Part shown: piece after piece, positions 57,583 through 64,000 of the stretch
Layout of the letters: the number at the start of each line of letters is the position of its first letter
Numbering within the stretch: position 1 is the first letter of the stretch
Made by a program: the position numbers and the translations under genes
Notes under the pieces: model-generated
Database searches by the model: none
Seen by the model: the letters and a program-made list of their open reading frames with translations, nothing else
Told to the model about the DNA's origin: nothing
Assembly: GCF_000515395.1 (NCBI RefSeq)
Contig: NZ_KI911782.1
Coordinates: 3,718,606 to 3,782,605 of the forward strand
Origin: Jiangella gansuensis DSM 44835
GTDB taxonomy: Bacteria; Actinomycetota; Actinomycetes; Jiangellales; Jiangellaceae
Reading direction: 5' to 3'
Length of the DNA: 64,000 nt

Positions 57583-58568
57583 GGTTCCGCGACGTCGCCG
57601 AACTGGTGCGAGCACCGGCCGCGCTGACCGTGCCCGGGGATTCCCTGGCCGGTGCCGCCGCGGCCGGTTACCCATACGGCGCTCGCACCGCCGTGACGCC
57701 GTTGGCGTCGGCCTGCCTGTACTGGGCCGGCATGGCGCTCAACGACTACGCCGACCGCGACCTCGACGCCGTCGAACGGCCGGAGCGTCCCATCCCGTCG
57801 GGACGCGTGAAACCGGCGGAGGCGCTGGGCCTGGCCGCCGGCCTGACCGCCGCCGGCATCGGCCTGGCCGCGGTGGCCGGCGGACGGCGCGCCCTGCGGG
57901 TCGCGGTCCCCTTGGCGGCGGCGGTCTGGACGTACGACCTGCTGGCCAAGCCGACACCCGCCGGGCCGGCAGCGATGGGGTTGGCGCGCGGACTCGACGT
58001 GCTGCTCGGCGCGGGCGGGCGGCTGCGTGCCGCTGCCCTGCCGGCGGCGGCCGTCACCGCTCACACCGTCGGCGTCACGGTCCTCAGCCGCGGCGAGGTG
58101 CACGGCGCGTCCCCGTCGTCGGCCCGGTTCGCGCTAGGTGCGACGACCGTCGCCGCTGTCTCGGCCGTGGCTCCGGTGGTGGCGGGCTGGGCGGGGGAAC
58201 GCCGTCCCCGCCCGCGGGCTCGTTCCTCGCCCGATGCCCGACCGAACCCTGGCCGGCGTTCCCCCGCCCAGCCCGCCGCTGTGGTCACCCTGGGTGCCCG
58301 CGGCGGCGACGCCGGTCGCCCGGTGCGCGCGCTCGCGGCTGCCGGGTTCGCCGGGATGTACGCGGCGACGGTGGGGCGGGCACAGCTCGGGGCGGCGCGG
58401 CGGCCGGATGCGCAGACGGTGCGGTCGGCCACCGGCGCCGGGGTGCGCGGCGTGATCCCGCTGCAGGCGGCCCTGCTGGCCCGGTCCGGGGCGACGGCCC
58501 TGGCGGGCGTCGTCGTCGGGATCGGTCCTGCGGCGCGGGCACTGTCGAAGGTGGTGTCGCCGACATGA
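57579..58568 (+). CDS. eboC: SCO3242/EboC-type UbiA prenyltransferase with in-frame insertion
   Basis: 329 residues, polytopic membrane protein. The UbiA aspartate motif is NDYADRDLD (about residue 55), followed by ERPIPSGRVKPAEAL, both family hallmarks; it transfers a prenyl group onto a polar acceptor. GTG 57579 overlaps the upstream stop. Between hydrophobic helices, about residues 200-240, lies a stretch rich in Arg and Pro (GERRPRPRARSSPDARPN) that does not look like this family. The DNA there is a 97-bp palindrome (58181-58277). The family is usually near 290-300 residues, so an inserted repeat explains the excess. Whether the enzyme is still active is open. Confidence 0.85.
   Translation: MRFRDVAELVRAPAALTVPGDSLAGAAAAGYPYGARTAVTPLASACLYWAGMALNDYADRDLDAVERPERPIPSGRVKPAEALGLAAGLTAAGIGLAAVAGGRRALRVAVPLAAAVWTYDLLAKPTPAGPAAMGLARGLDVLLGAGGRLRAAALPAAAVTAHTVGVTVLSRGEVHGASPSSARFALGATTVAAVSAVAPVVAGWAGERRPRPRARSSPDARPNPGRRSPAQPAAVVTLGARGGDAGRPVRALAAAGFAGMYAATVGRAQLGAARRPDAQTVRSATGAGVRGVIPLQAALLARSGATALAGVVVGIGPAARALSKVVSPT
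58181..58277. repeat. 97-bp palindrome inside the prenyltransferase gene
   Basis: Perfect 24-bp arms 58181-58204 and 58254-58277 enclose 49 bp. The enclosed sequence, read on the minus strand, matches the repeat at 63882-63947 (shared GCGAGGAACGAGC and GGTCGGGC). The arms differ from those at 63882. Confidence 0.9.
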
Positions 58569-59599
58569 GCGGCCCCGGAGCTGGACTGAGATTCGGATAC
58601 GGGACCAACGGGTTCGGCAGCCATCGCCTGGACGACGCGCTGGCGGTCATCGCCGGGCTCGGGTACGACGGAGTGGCCCTCACGGTGGACCACCCGCACC
58701 TGGACCCGTTCGCGCCCGGGCTCTCGGCCCGGACGGTGGCGGTGGGCCGGCGGCTGGCGGAGCTGGACCTGGCCGTCGTCATCGAGACCGGCGCCCGCTA
58801 CGTCCTCGACCCATGGCGCAAGCACGAGCCGAACCTGGTCTCCGACGAGGGACGGGAGCGCCGGGTCGACCTGCTGTGCCGGGCGGTGCGCATCGGGGCG
58901 GAGTTGGGTGCCGAGGCGGTGTCGTTCTGGTCCGGGACGCTGCCCGACGGGGTCAGCGCGGACGAGGGATGGCGGCGGCTGACCGCGGGGGTCGGGGCCG
59001 TCCTCGAGGAGGCGGACCGGTGCGGCGTGATCTGTGCGTTCGAGCCGGAGCCGGGGATGTTCGTCGATACCGTCGCCGGCGTGCTGGAGCTGCGTAAGAG
59101 GCTCGGCGACCCGGCGGCGCTGCGGGTGACGCTGGACATCGGCCACGTCGTAGCGAACGAGACGGGCACCGTGGCCGACTGCGTCCATCAGGCCGGCGAG
59201 CTGCTGGCGAACGTGCAGGTGGACGACATGGCCCAGGGTGTGCACGAGCACCTGGAGTTCGGTGAGGGCGAGGTCGACCTGCCGGCGGCGTTGGGTGCGC
59301 TGCTGGACGCCGGCTACACGGGGCTGGCCGCGGTCGAGCTGCCCCGGCACGGGCATGCGGCTCCCGCCGTGGCTCGCCGGTCGCTGGAGGCGTTGCGCGC
59401 GGCCGAGGCGACCGCGTTCGACACCCGCCGCTCCAGCGACACCCCCCGTCCTCCGGTTGATCTTGGAGTTTCCGCGGAATCTACCGGACAAAACGGGCCG
59501 CAATTCCGCGGAAACTCCAAGATCAACGGGGTGGGGGCGACGGAGACCGCGGCAGACGACGCAGGCGGAGACGACGGGGCAGAGGAGGGAACGGGATGA
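58565..59599 (+). CDS. sugar phosphate isomerase/epimerase of the Ebo cluster, with repeat-encoded tail
   Basis: 344 residues. AP_endonuc_2 TIM barrel: LRFGYGTNGFGSHRLDDAL, VICAFEPEPGMFVDTVAGV (Glu ligand), VTLDIGHVVANE (Asp, His) and NVQVDDMAQGVHEHLEFGEG. ATG 58565 overlaps the prenyltransferase stop and its stop overlaps eboA. The barrel ends near residue 285 (EALRAAEATAF). The next part is low complexity, and residues about 298-321 are encoded by a 72-bp palindrome (copy 5), for example VDLGVSAESTG. The tail is therefore a by-product of the repeat. It may stand in for the EboD position of cyanobacterial clusters, though it is not related to EboD. Confidence 0.87.
   Translation: MSGPGAGLRFGYGTNGFGSHRLDDALAVIAGLGYDGVALTVDHPHLDPFAPGLSARTVAVGRRLAELDLAVVIETGARYVLDPWRKHEPNLVSDEGRERRVDLLCRAVRIGAELGAEAVSFWSGTLPDGVSADEGWRRLTAGVGAVLEEADRCGVICAFEPEPGMFVDTVAGVLELRKRLGDPAALRVTLDIGHVVANETGTVADCVHQAGELLANVQVDDMAQGVHEHLEFGEGEVDLPAALGALLDAGYTGLAAVELPRHGHAAPAVARRSLEALRAAEATAFDTRRSSDTPRPPVDLGVSAESTGQNGPQFRGNSKINGVGATETAADDAGGDDGAEEGTG
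59456..59527. repeat. 72-bp palindromic repeat, copy 5, inside a coding sequence
   Basis: Ends GTTGATCTTGGAG (59456-59468) and complement (59515-59527). CGGACA at 59485-59490, offset 29 on the + strand. Inner arms TTTCCGCGGAAT and ATTCCGCGGAAA pair almost perfectly. 72 bp is 24 codons, so the reading frame is kept through it. Confidence 0.93.
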
Positions 59600-60273
59600 G
59601 CGCGACGATCGAGCAGGCCGCACCGCACCTGGACGGGGCGGCGCGGGAACGGCTGGGCGAGCTGATCGCCGAGGTCGAGGCGGACCCGGCACGGATCTCG
59701 GTGCTGTTCCCCGCGGTCGCCCGGAGGGTGACGCGGGGTCCGGTCAGCACCGGCGACCCGGACGGCCTGCGCGGCCCGCGGCTGGAGGACGAGGCGCGGA
59801 TGGCGCTGCTGGTGGCGGCCGCGGCGAAGATGGACGCCGCCGCGCTGGCCCGGGAGGTGGCCGAGCTGTACCGGTTCGGCGACGCCGACGAGAAACGCGC
59901 GGTACTGCGCGCGCTGGCGCTGCTGGACCTCGGCGACGCCGGACTGCCGCTGGTGGCCGACGCGTTGCGGACGAACGACGTGCGGCTGGTGGCGGCCGCG
60001 CTGGGTCCGTACGGCGCCGCGCATCTCGACGACAGCGCGTGGCGCCAGGGCGTGCTGAAGTGCCTGTTCGTGGGCGTGCCGCTGGACGCCGTCGCCGACC
60101 TGGACGCGCGCACCGACGCCGAGCTGGCCCGGATGGTCGCCGACTACGGCAACGAACGGGTGGCTGCCGGCCGCTCGGTGCCCAGCGACGCCTGGCGCAT
60201 CCTGGGCCGGCACCCGGAGGCGGTCGCCGGCCGGTTCCCCGTCCCGTCCGACACCAGCGCCGGGGAGGCCTGA
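59596..60273 (+). CDS. eboA: EboA domain protein
   Basis: 225-residue, mostly helical cytoplasmic protein. The EboA family is defined by its place in Ebo clusters and has no known catalytic activity. Recognisable parts are RMALLVAAAAKMD, ELYRFGDADEKRAVLRALAL, and the helical repeat LVADALRTNDVRLVAAALGP. The repeats resemble HEAT/Armadillo-like scaffolds. ATG 59596 overlaps the previous stop, and the stop TGA shares one base with the eboB ATG. Identification rests on both sequence style and the exact gene neighbourhood. Confidence 0.85.
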   Translation: MSATIEQAAPHLDGAARERLGELIAEVEADPARISVLFPAVARRVTRGPVSTGDPDGLRGPRLEDEARMALLVAAAAKMDAAALAREVAELYRFGDADEKRAVLRALALLDLGDAGLPLVADALRTNDVRLVAAALGPYGAAHLDDSAWRQGVLKCLFVGVPLDAVADLDARTDAELARMVADYGNERVAAGRSVPSDAWRILGRHPEAVAGRFPVPSDTSAGEA

Positions 60274-61184
60274 TGCGCATCTTCGACCCGCACATCCACA
60301 TGACGTCCCGCACCACCGACGACTACCAGCGCATGTACGCCGCCGGGGTGCGGGCCATCACCGAGCCGGCCTTCTGGCTGGGCCAGCCGCGCACCACCGT
60401 CGGGTCGTTCTGCGACTACTTCGACGCGCTGCTCGGCTGGGAGCGGTTCCGGGCCGCGCAGTTCGGCATCCGGCACCACTGCACCATCGCGCTGAACCCG
60501 AAGGAGGCCAACGACCCGCGCTGCACCGCCGTGCTGGAGGTGCTGCCGCGTTACCTGGCCAAGGACGGCGTGGTGGCGGTCGGCGAGGTGGGCTTCGACT
60601 CCATGACCGACGAGGAGGAGAAGGTGTTCGTCCAGCAGCTCGAGCTGGCCGGCGAGCACGACCTGCCGGTGCTGGTGCACACCCCGCACCGAGACAAGGC
60701 CGCCGGTACCCGCCGCACCCTCGAGCTGGTCAACGCCAGCGGGCTCCCGCCGGAGCGGGTGCTCGTCGACCACCTGAACGAGACGACGGTGGGCATGGTC
60801 GCCGACTCCGGGTGCTGGATGGGGTTCTCCATCTACCCGGACACCAAGATGGACGAACACCGGATGGTGCGCATCCTGGCCGACCGCGGGCTGGACCGGA
60901 TGATCGTCAACTCCGCGGCCGACTGGGGTCACAGCGACCCGCTGAAGACGGTGAAGACCGGCCGGGCCATGCTCGGCGAGGGATTCAGCGCCGACGACGT
61001 CGACCGCGTGCTGTGGCGCAACCCGGTCGAGTTCTACGGCCAGAGCGGCCGGTTGCTGCTCGACGAGGTCGACCTGTCCGGAACCGCGGGCACCGGCGTG
61101 CGCGGCATCCCGACCGGCCCGACCGCCACCTTCGAGGGCAACTCCGTGCTGCGCGGGCAGCGGCCGGACCCCGATGAGCACTGA
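60273..61184 (+). CDS. eboB: EboB, TatD-like metal-dependent hydrolase
   Basis: 303 residues, amidohydrolase-like TIM barrel. The N-terminal metal motif is DPHIHM (D5, H7, H9). GEVGFDS (Glu), VLVHTPHRDKA (His) and VLVDHLNE supply the other ligands, and SAADWGHSDP carries the last Asp region. All expected ligands are present, so it should be an active hydrolase of an unknown phosphate or ester/amide substrate. ATG 60273 is reached by TGATG coupling from eboA. Confidence 0.88.
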   Translation: MRIFDPHIHMTSRTTDDYQRMYAAGVRAITEPAFWLGQPRTTVGSFCDYFDALLGWERFRAAQFGIRHHCTIALNPKEANDPRCTAVLEVLPRYLAKDGVVAVGEVGFDSMTDEEEKVFVQQLELAGEHDLPVLVHTPHRDKAAGTRRTLELVNASGLPPERVLVDHLNETTVGMVADSGCWMGFSIYPDTKMDEHRMVRILADRGLDRMIVNSAADWGHSDPLKTVKTGRAMLGEGFSADDVDRVLWRNPVEFYGQSGRLLLDEVDLSGTAGTGVRGIPTGPTATFEGNSVLRGQRPDPDEH

Positions 61185-61207
61185 CGAGCGCTGAGGAGGG
61201 CCGACCA

Positions 61208-62398
61208 TTGCGCATGCGGCACCGTGACGGCACCGTCGTGCACGTCGCGTACTGCACCAACGTGCACCCGACCGAGGACGTCGAGGCGCTGTTGCGGCAG
61301 GTGCGCCGGTACGGGGGCGGGATACGGGAACGGCTGGGCACGGCGCGGCTGGGATTGGGCCTGTGGTTGCCGGCGCCGGTGGTCTCCCGGCTGGCCGGTG
61401 CGGCCGGGCGGGCGGAGCTGGAGCGGCTGCGTTCGGCCCTGGACGCCGGCGGGCTGGAGGTGGTGACGCTCAACGCGTTCCCGTACGCCGGCTTCCAGGA
61501 CCCCGAGGTCAAGCTGGCCGTCTACCACCCGGACTGGACCACGCCGGAGCGGCTGGCGTACACGCTGGACTGCGCCCGCGTGCTGGCCGGACTGCTGCCC
61601 GACGACGCCGCCCGCGGCAGTGTGTCCAGCCTGCCGCTGGCCTGGCGTACGCCGTGGGACGACGCACGGCGGAGGCTGGCCCGGGGTCACCTGGATCGGC
61701 TGGCCGACGGCCTGGCGGCGCTGGAGGCGTCGACCGGCCGCACCATCCGGGTCGGGCTGGAGCCGGAGCCCGGCTGTGTCGTCGAGACCACCGACGGCGC
61801 CGTCGTCGAGCTGGCCGGCGTCGACACCGAGCGGATCGGCGTCTGCCTGGACGCCTGCCATCTCGCCGTGCAGTTCGAGGAGCCGACCGAGGCGGTCCGG
61901 CGGCTGGCCGCGGCCGGGCTGCCGATCGTGAAGACCCAGGCGTCGGCGGCTCTGGAGGTGGCCGACCCGGCGTCCGACGGGGCCCGGGCCGCACTCGCGG
62001 CGTACACCGAGGACCGGTTCCTGCACCAGACCCGCGCGTTGGGCTCGTCGGCGGCGGTGGCCGGCGTGGATGACCTGCCGGCCGCGCTGGCCGGTGGGCT
62101 GCCTCGCGGTGACCCGTGGCGGGTGCACTACCACGTGCCGGTGCACGAGCACCCGGAGCCGCCGCTCGCGGTCACGCAGGATCACCTGGCCGCGACGTTC
62201 GATGCGCTGTTCGGTGGCGAGCACGCGGTCACCGACCACGTGGAGGTCGAGACCTACACCTGGTCGGTGCTGCCCGAGGGGCGGCGGCCGGCCGGGCCGG
62301 ACGGGCTGGCCGACGGTCTGGCGGCGGAGCTGAGGTGGGTCGCGGACCGGCTGATCGCGACGGGTATGACCCCACTTCTGGAGGCTTATCCACCCTGA
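61208..62398 (+). CDS. eboE: EboE, metabolite traffic TIM-barrel protein
   Basis: 396 residues, xylose isomerase-like barrel of the EboE family. TTG 61208 is chosen: GAGGAGG ends 8 bp upstream, whereas the ATG at 61214 would be 14 bp away. Family features are VHVAYCTNVHPTEDVEALL, LNAFPYAGFQDPEVK (Glu/Lys near the active site), VGLEPEPGCVVET, and IGVCLDACHLAVQFEEP, then HYHVPVHEHPEPPL. These give a likely set of Glu/Asp/His metal ligands. The stop lies inside the 60-bp palindrome copy C. Confidence 0.88.
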   Translation: MRMRHRDGTVVHVAYCTNVHPTEDVEALLRQVRRYGGGIRERLGTARLGLGLWLPAPVVSRLAGAAGRAELERLRSALDAGGLEVVTLNAFPYAGFQDPEVKLAVYHPDWTTPERLAYTLDCARVLAGLLPDDAARGSVSSLPLAWRTPWDDARRRLARGHLDRLADGLAALEASTGRTIRVGLEPEPGCVVETTDGAVVELAGVDTERIGVCLDACHLAVQFEEPTEAVRRLAAAGLPIVKTQASAALEVADPASDGARAALAAYTEDRFLHQTRALGSSAAVAGVDDLPAALAGGLPRGDPWRVHYHVPVHEHPEPPLAVTQDHLAATFDALFGGEHAVTDHVEVETYTWSVLPEGRRPAGPDGLADGLAAELRWVADRLIATGMTPLLEAYPP

Positions 62399-62433
62399 AA
62401 CTGGCCCGGAAACGTGGACAAGCCTCCAGAAGT
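62374..62433. repeat. 60-bp palindromic repeat, copy C, overlapping the eboE stop
   Basis: Arms 62374-62393 and 62414-62433 are 20 bp with one mismatch (ACTTCTGGAGGCTT outer part). CACCCT sits at offset 17. It encodes the last eight codons of eboE and ends 14 bp before the eboF start. Confidence 0.93.
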
Positions 62434-62447
62434 CGAAAGGAGAAGCG

Positions 62448-63830
62448 GTGAACAAGGTCTTGGTGCTCGACGTCGTAGGGCTCACCCCGCGGCTGCTGCA
62501 ACACACTCCGAACCTGCGGGCGATCGCGGACGAGGGCTGGCAGGCGTCGCTCGGGACGGTGTTGCCGGCGGTGACGTGCTCGGTGCAGTCGACGTTCCTC
62601 ACCGGGACGATGCCGCGCGAGCACGGCATCGTCGGCAACGGCTGGTACTTCCGTGACCTCGGCGAGGTCTTCCTGTGGCGGCAGCACAACCGGCTGGTGG
62701 GCGGGGAGAAGGTGTGGGACGCCGCCCGGCGCGTCCGGCCCGGGTACCGGGTGGCCAACGTGTGCTGGTGGTACGCGATGGGCGCGTCGACCGACTGGAC
62801 CGTCACACCACGGCCCATCTACCACGCCGACGGCCGCAAGTCGCCGGACTGCTACACCTGGCCGCCGGCCCTGCACGACGAGCTGACCGGCGCGCTGGGG
62901 GAGTTCCCGCTGTTCAACTACTGGGGCCCGACGGCGTCGATCAAGTCCAGCGACTGGATCGTGCAGGCGACCCGCAAGCTGATGCCGGGCGCGGATCTGA
63001 CGCTCGCTTACATCCCGCACCTGGACTACGACCTGCAGCGCTTCGGCCCGCACAGCCCGCAGGCGGTCGCCGCCGCCCGTGACGTGGACCGGGTCCTGGC
63101 GCCGCTGCTGACCGAGGCCCGCGACCGAGGCGTCACCGTGCTCGCCCTCAGCGAGTACGGCATCGGCCCGGCCAGCCGTCCGGTGCACGTGAACCGGACA
63201 CTGCGTCAAGCCGGGCTGCTCGAGGTGTACACGCAGGCGGGCATGGAGTACCTGGACCCGTGGACGTCGCGGGCGTTCGCCGTCGCCGACCACCAGGTGG
63301 CGCACGTCTACGTCCGCGAGCCCGGTGACCTCGACGCCGTCCGGGAACTGTGCGAGGCGCTACCCGGGGTGGATCTCGTGCTGGACAAGGAGGCGCAGCG
63401 GGAGTTCGGGCTGGACCACGAGCGCTCCGGCGAGCTGGTCCTGGTCGCCGACATCGGTGCCTGGTTCACCTACTACTACTGGCTGCACGACGACCGTGCG
63501 CCCGACTTCGCCCGTGGGGTGGAAATCCACCGCAAGCCCGGCTACGACCCGGCCGAACTGTTCCTCGACCCCGCCGACCCGCGGGTCAAGTTGCGCGCGG
63601 GCGCGAACCTGGCGAAGAAGAAGCTGGGGCTGCGCTACGCCATGAACGTCGTACCCCTGGACGGTCAGTGGGTCCGCGGCACCCACGGCCGGCTGCCCGA
63701 CGATCCCGCCGACGGGCCGGTGCTGCTGTGCAGCGACCCGTCGACGGCCCGCGACAAGCTCGCCGCCACCGACGTCCGCGACCTCATGCTCGACCTCGCC
63801 CACCTGAGCACCCCAGCACAAGCGGGCTGA
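62448..63830 (+). CDS. eboF: EboF, nucleotide pyrophosphatase/phosphodiesterase-like protein
   Basis: 460 residues, alkaline phosphatase superfamily. AAAGGAG precedes GTG 62448. Metal ligand Asp in VLVLDVVGL, nucleophile region LPAVTCSVQSTFLTGTMPREHG (Thr or Ser), GIVGNGWYFRD, then YIPHLDYDLQRFGPHS and ALSEYGIGPASRPVHVNR, which supply the second metal set. No signal peptide is seen, so it acts in the cytoplasm. In other Ebo clusters this member is thought to process a phosphorylated or nucleotide-linked intermediate. It is the last complete gene here. Confidence 0.88.
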   Translation: MNKVLVLDVVGLTPRLLQHTPNLRAIADEGWQASLGTVLPAVTCSVQSTFLTGTMPREHGIVGNGWYFRDLGEVFLWRQHNRLVGGEKVWDAARRVRPGYRVANVCWWYAMGASTDWTVTPRPIYHADGRKSPDCYTWPPALHDELTGALGEFPLFNYWGPTASIKSSDWIVQATRKLMPGADLTLAYIPHLDYDLQRFGPHSPQAVAAARDVDRVLAPLLTEARDRGVTVLALSEYGIGPASRPVHVNRTLRQAGLLEVYTQAGMEYLDPWTSRAFAVADHQVAHVYVREPGDLDAVRELCEALPGVDLVLDKEAQREFGLDHERSGELVLVADIGAWFTYYYWLHDDRAPDFARGVEIHRKPGYDPAELFLDPADPRVKLRAGANLAKKKLGLRYAMNVVPLDGQWVRGTHGRLPDDPADGPVLLCSDPSTARDKLAATDVRDLMLDLAHLSTPAQAG

Positions 63831-63881
63831 GAGACGCAGACCCTACGGATGAGCAAGCGGGCCGGAGGTGGAGGTGCGGGG

Positions 63882-63947
63882 GATGCCGGCCAGGGTAGGT
63901 CGGGCGTCCGAGCGAGGAACGAGCGAGGCGGGCGGGGCCGGCACATC
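63882..63947. repeat. palindromic intergenic repeat related to the element at 58181
   Basis: GATGCCGGCC (63882-63891) pairs with GGCCGGCACATC (63936-63947). The enclosed sequence (GGTCGGGC, then GCGAGGAACGAGC) matches the core of 58181-58277 read on the minus strand at about 42 of 50 positions. It lies in the 166-bp gap after eboF. Confidence 0.8.
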
Positions 63948-63996
63948 CAACACCCCCACCCACCAACAGCAAGCGAACGACTGGAGGAGACGACAC

Positions 63997-64000
63997 ATGG
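63997..64000 (+). CDS. start of a downstream gene, cut by the window edge
   Basis: ATG at 63997 preceded by GGAGGAG (63983-63989). Only the start codon is visible, so nothing can be said about the product. It is probably part of the Ebo region or the next operon. Confidence 0.55.

Overview
The window comes from a very GC-rich actinobacterium. The evidence is heavy G/C third-position bias, frequent GTG starts, four-base ATGA/GTGA gene overlaps, an LPXTG wall protein, an SCO3242-type prenyltransferase, and large secreted ThuA/PQQ-dehydrogenase proteins with C-terminal FIMAH domains. A Jiangella-like soil actinomycete is my best guess, but that is inference. No rRNA, tRNA, CRISPR array, integrase, transposase or phage gene was recognised.

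Layout. (1) 0-14 kb is mostly housekeeping: the 3' part of pyruvate phosphate dikinase, an LPXTG surface protein, L-2-hydroxyglutarate oxidase (lhgO), a dGTPase (dgt), an Fpg/Nei DNA glycosylase, DNA primase (dnaG), a coiled-coil membrane protein, a 50-residue ORF next to a FrnE-like DsbA protein, xylulokinase, and a translationally coupled luciferase-like monooxygenase plus FMN reductase. (2) 13.6-22.3 kb is sugar cassette 1: a ROK repressor divergent from an operon for an oxidoreductase, an ABC ATPase, two permeases and a sugar-binding lipoprotein, followed by a TIM-barrel isomerase. (3) 22.5-42.4 kb holds four secreted PQQ-dehydrogenase-type proteins (1917, 1565, 1112 and 708 residues), a membrane protein, a second ROK regulator and a Tat-exported TIM-barrel protein. 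(4) 43.2-56.1 kb is sugar cassette 2: ROK, ABC ATPase, permease, binding lipoprotein, Gfo/Idh/MocA oxidoreductase and a fifth giant secreted protein (2094 residues). (5) 56.4-63.8 kb is an Ebo-type cluster: inositol-phosphate synthase-like protein, SCO3242/EboC prenyltransferase, TIM-barrel isomerase, EboA, EboB (TatD-like), EboE and EboF (phosphodiesterase-like).

Functional reading (inference). Regions 2-4 look like one carbohydrate-use island. Secreted enzymes combine a ThuA fold, a PQQ-dependent sugar dehydrogenase propeller, sugar-binding modules and, in two proteins, a 3-keto-disaccharide hydrolase (DUF1080) domain. Two ROK-controlled ABC importers and cytoplasmic oxidoreductases and isomerases could handle the products. 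This fits oxidation and cleavage of glycosides through 3-keto intermediates. The Ebo operon is linked in other bacteria to export or trafficking of a metabolite whose identity is not settled.

The most unexpected structure is non-coding. Several families of short palindromic repeats of exact fixed length (72 bp, five copies; 60 bp, three copies; 64 bp, one inverted pair) lie between genes. One 72-bp copy and one further palindrome sit in frame inside Ebo-cluster genes and appear to lengthen the proteins. A 411-bp tract shared almost perfectly by two giant enzymes 22 kb apart points to recent gene conversion.
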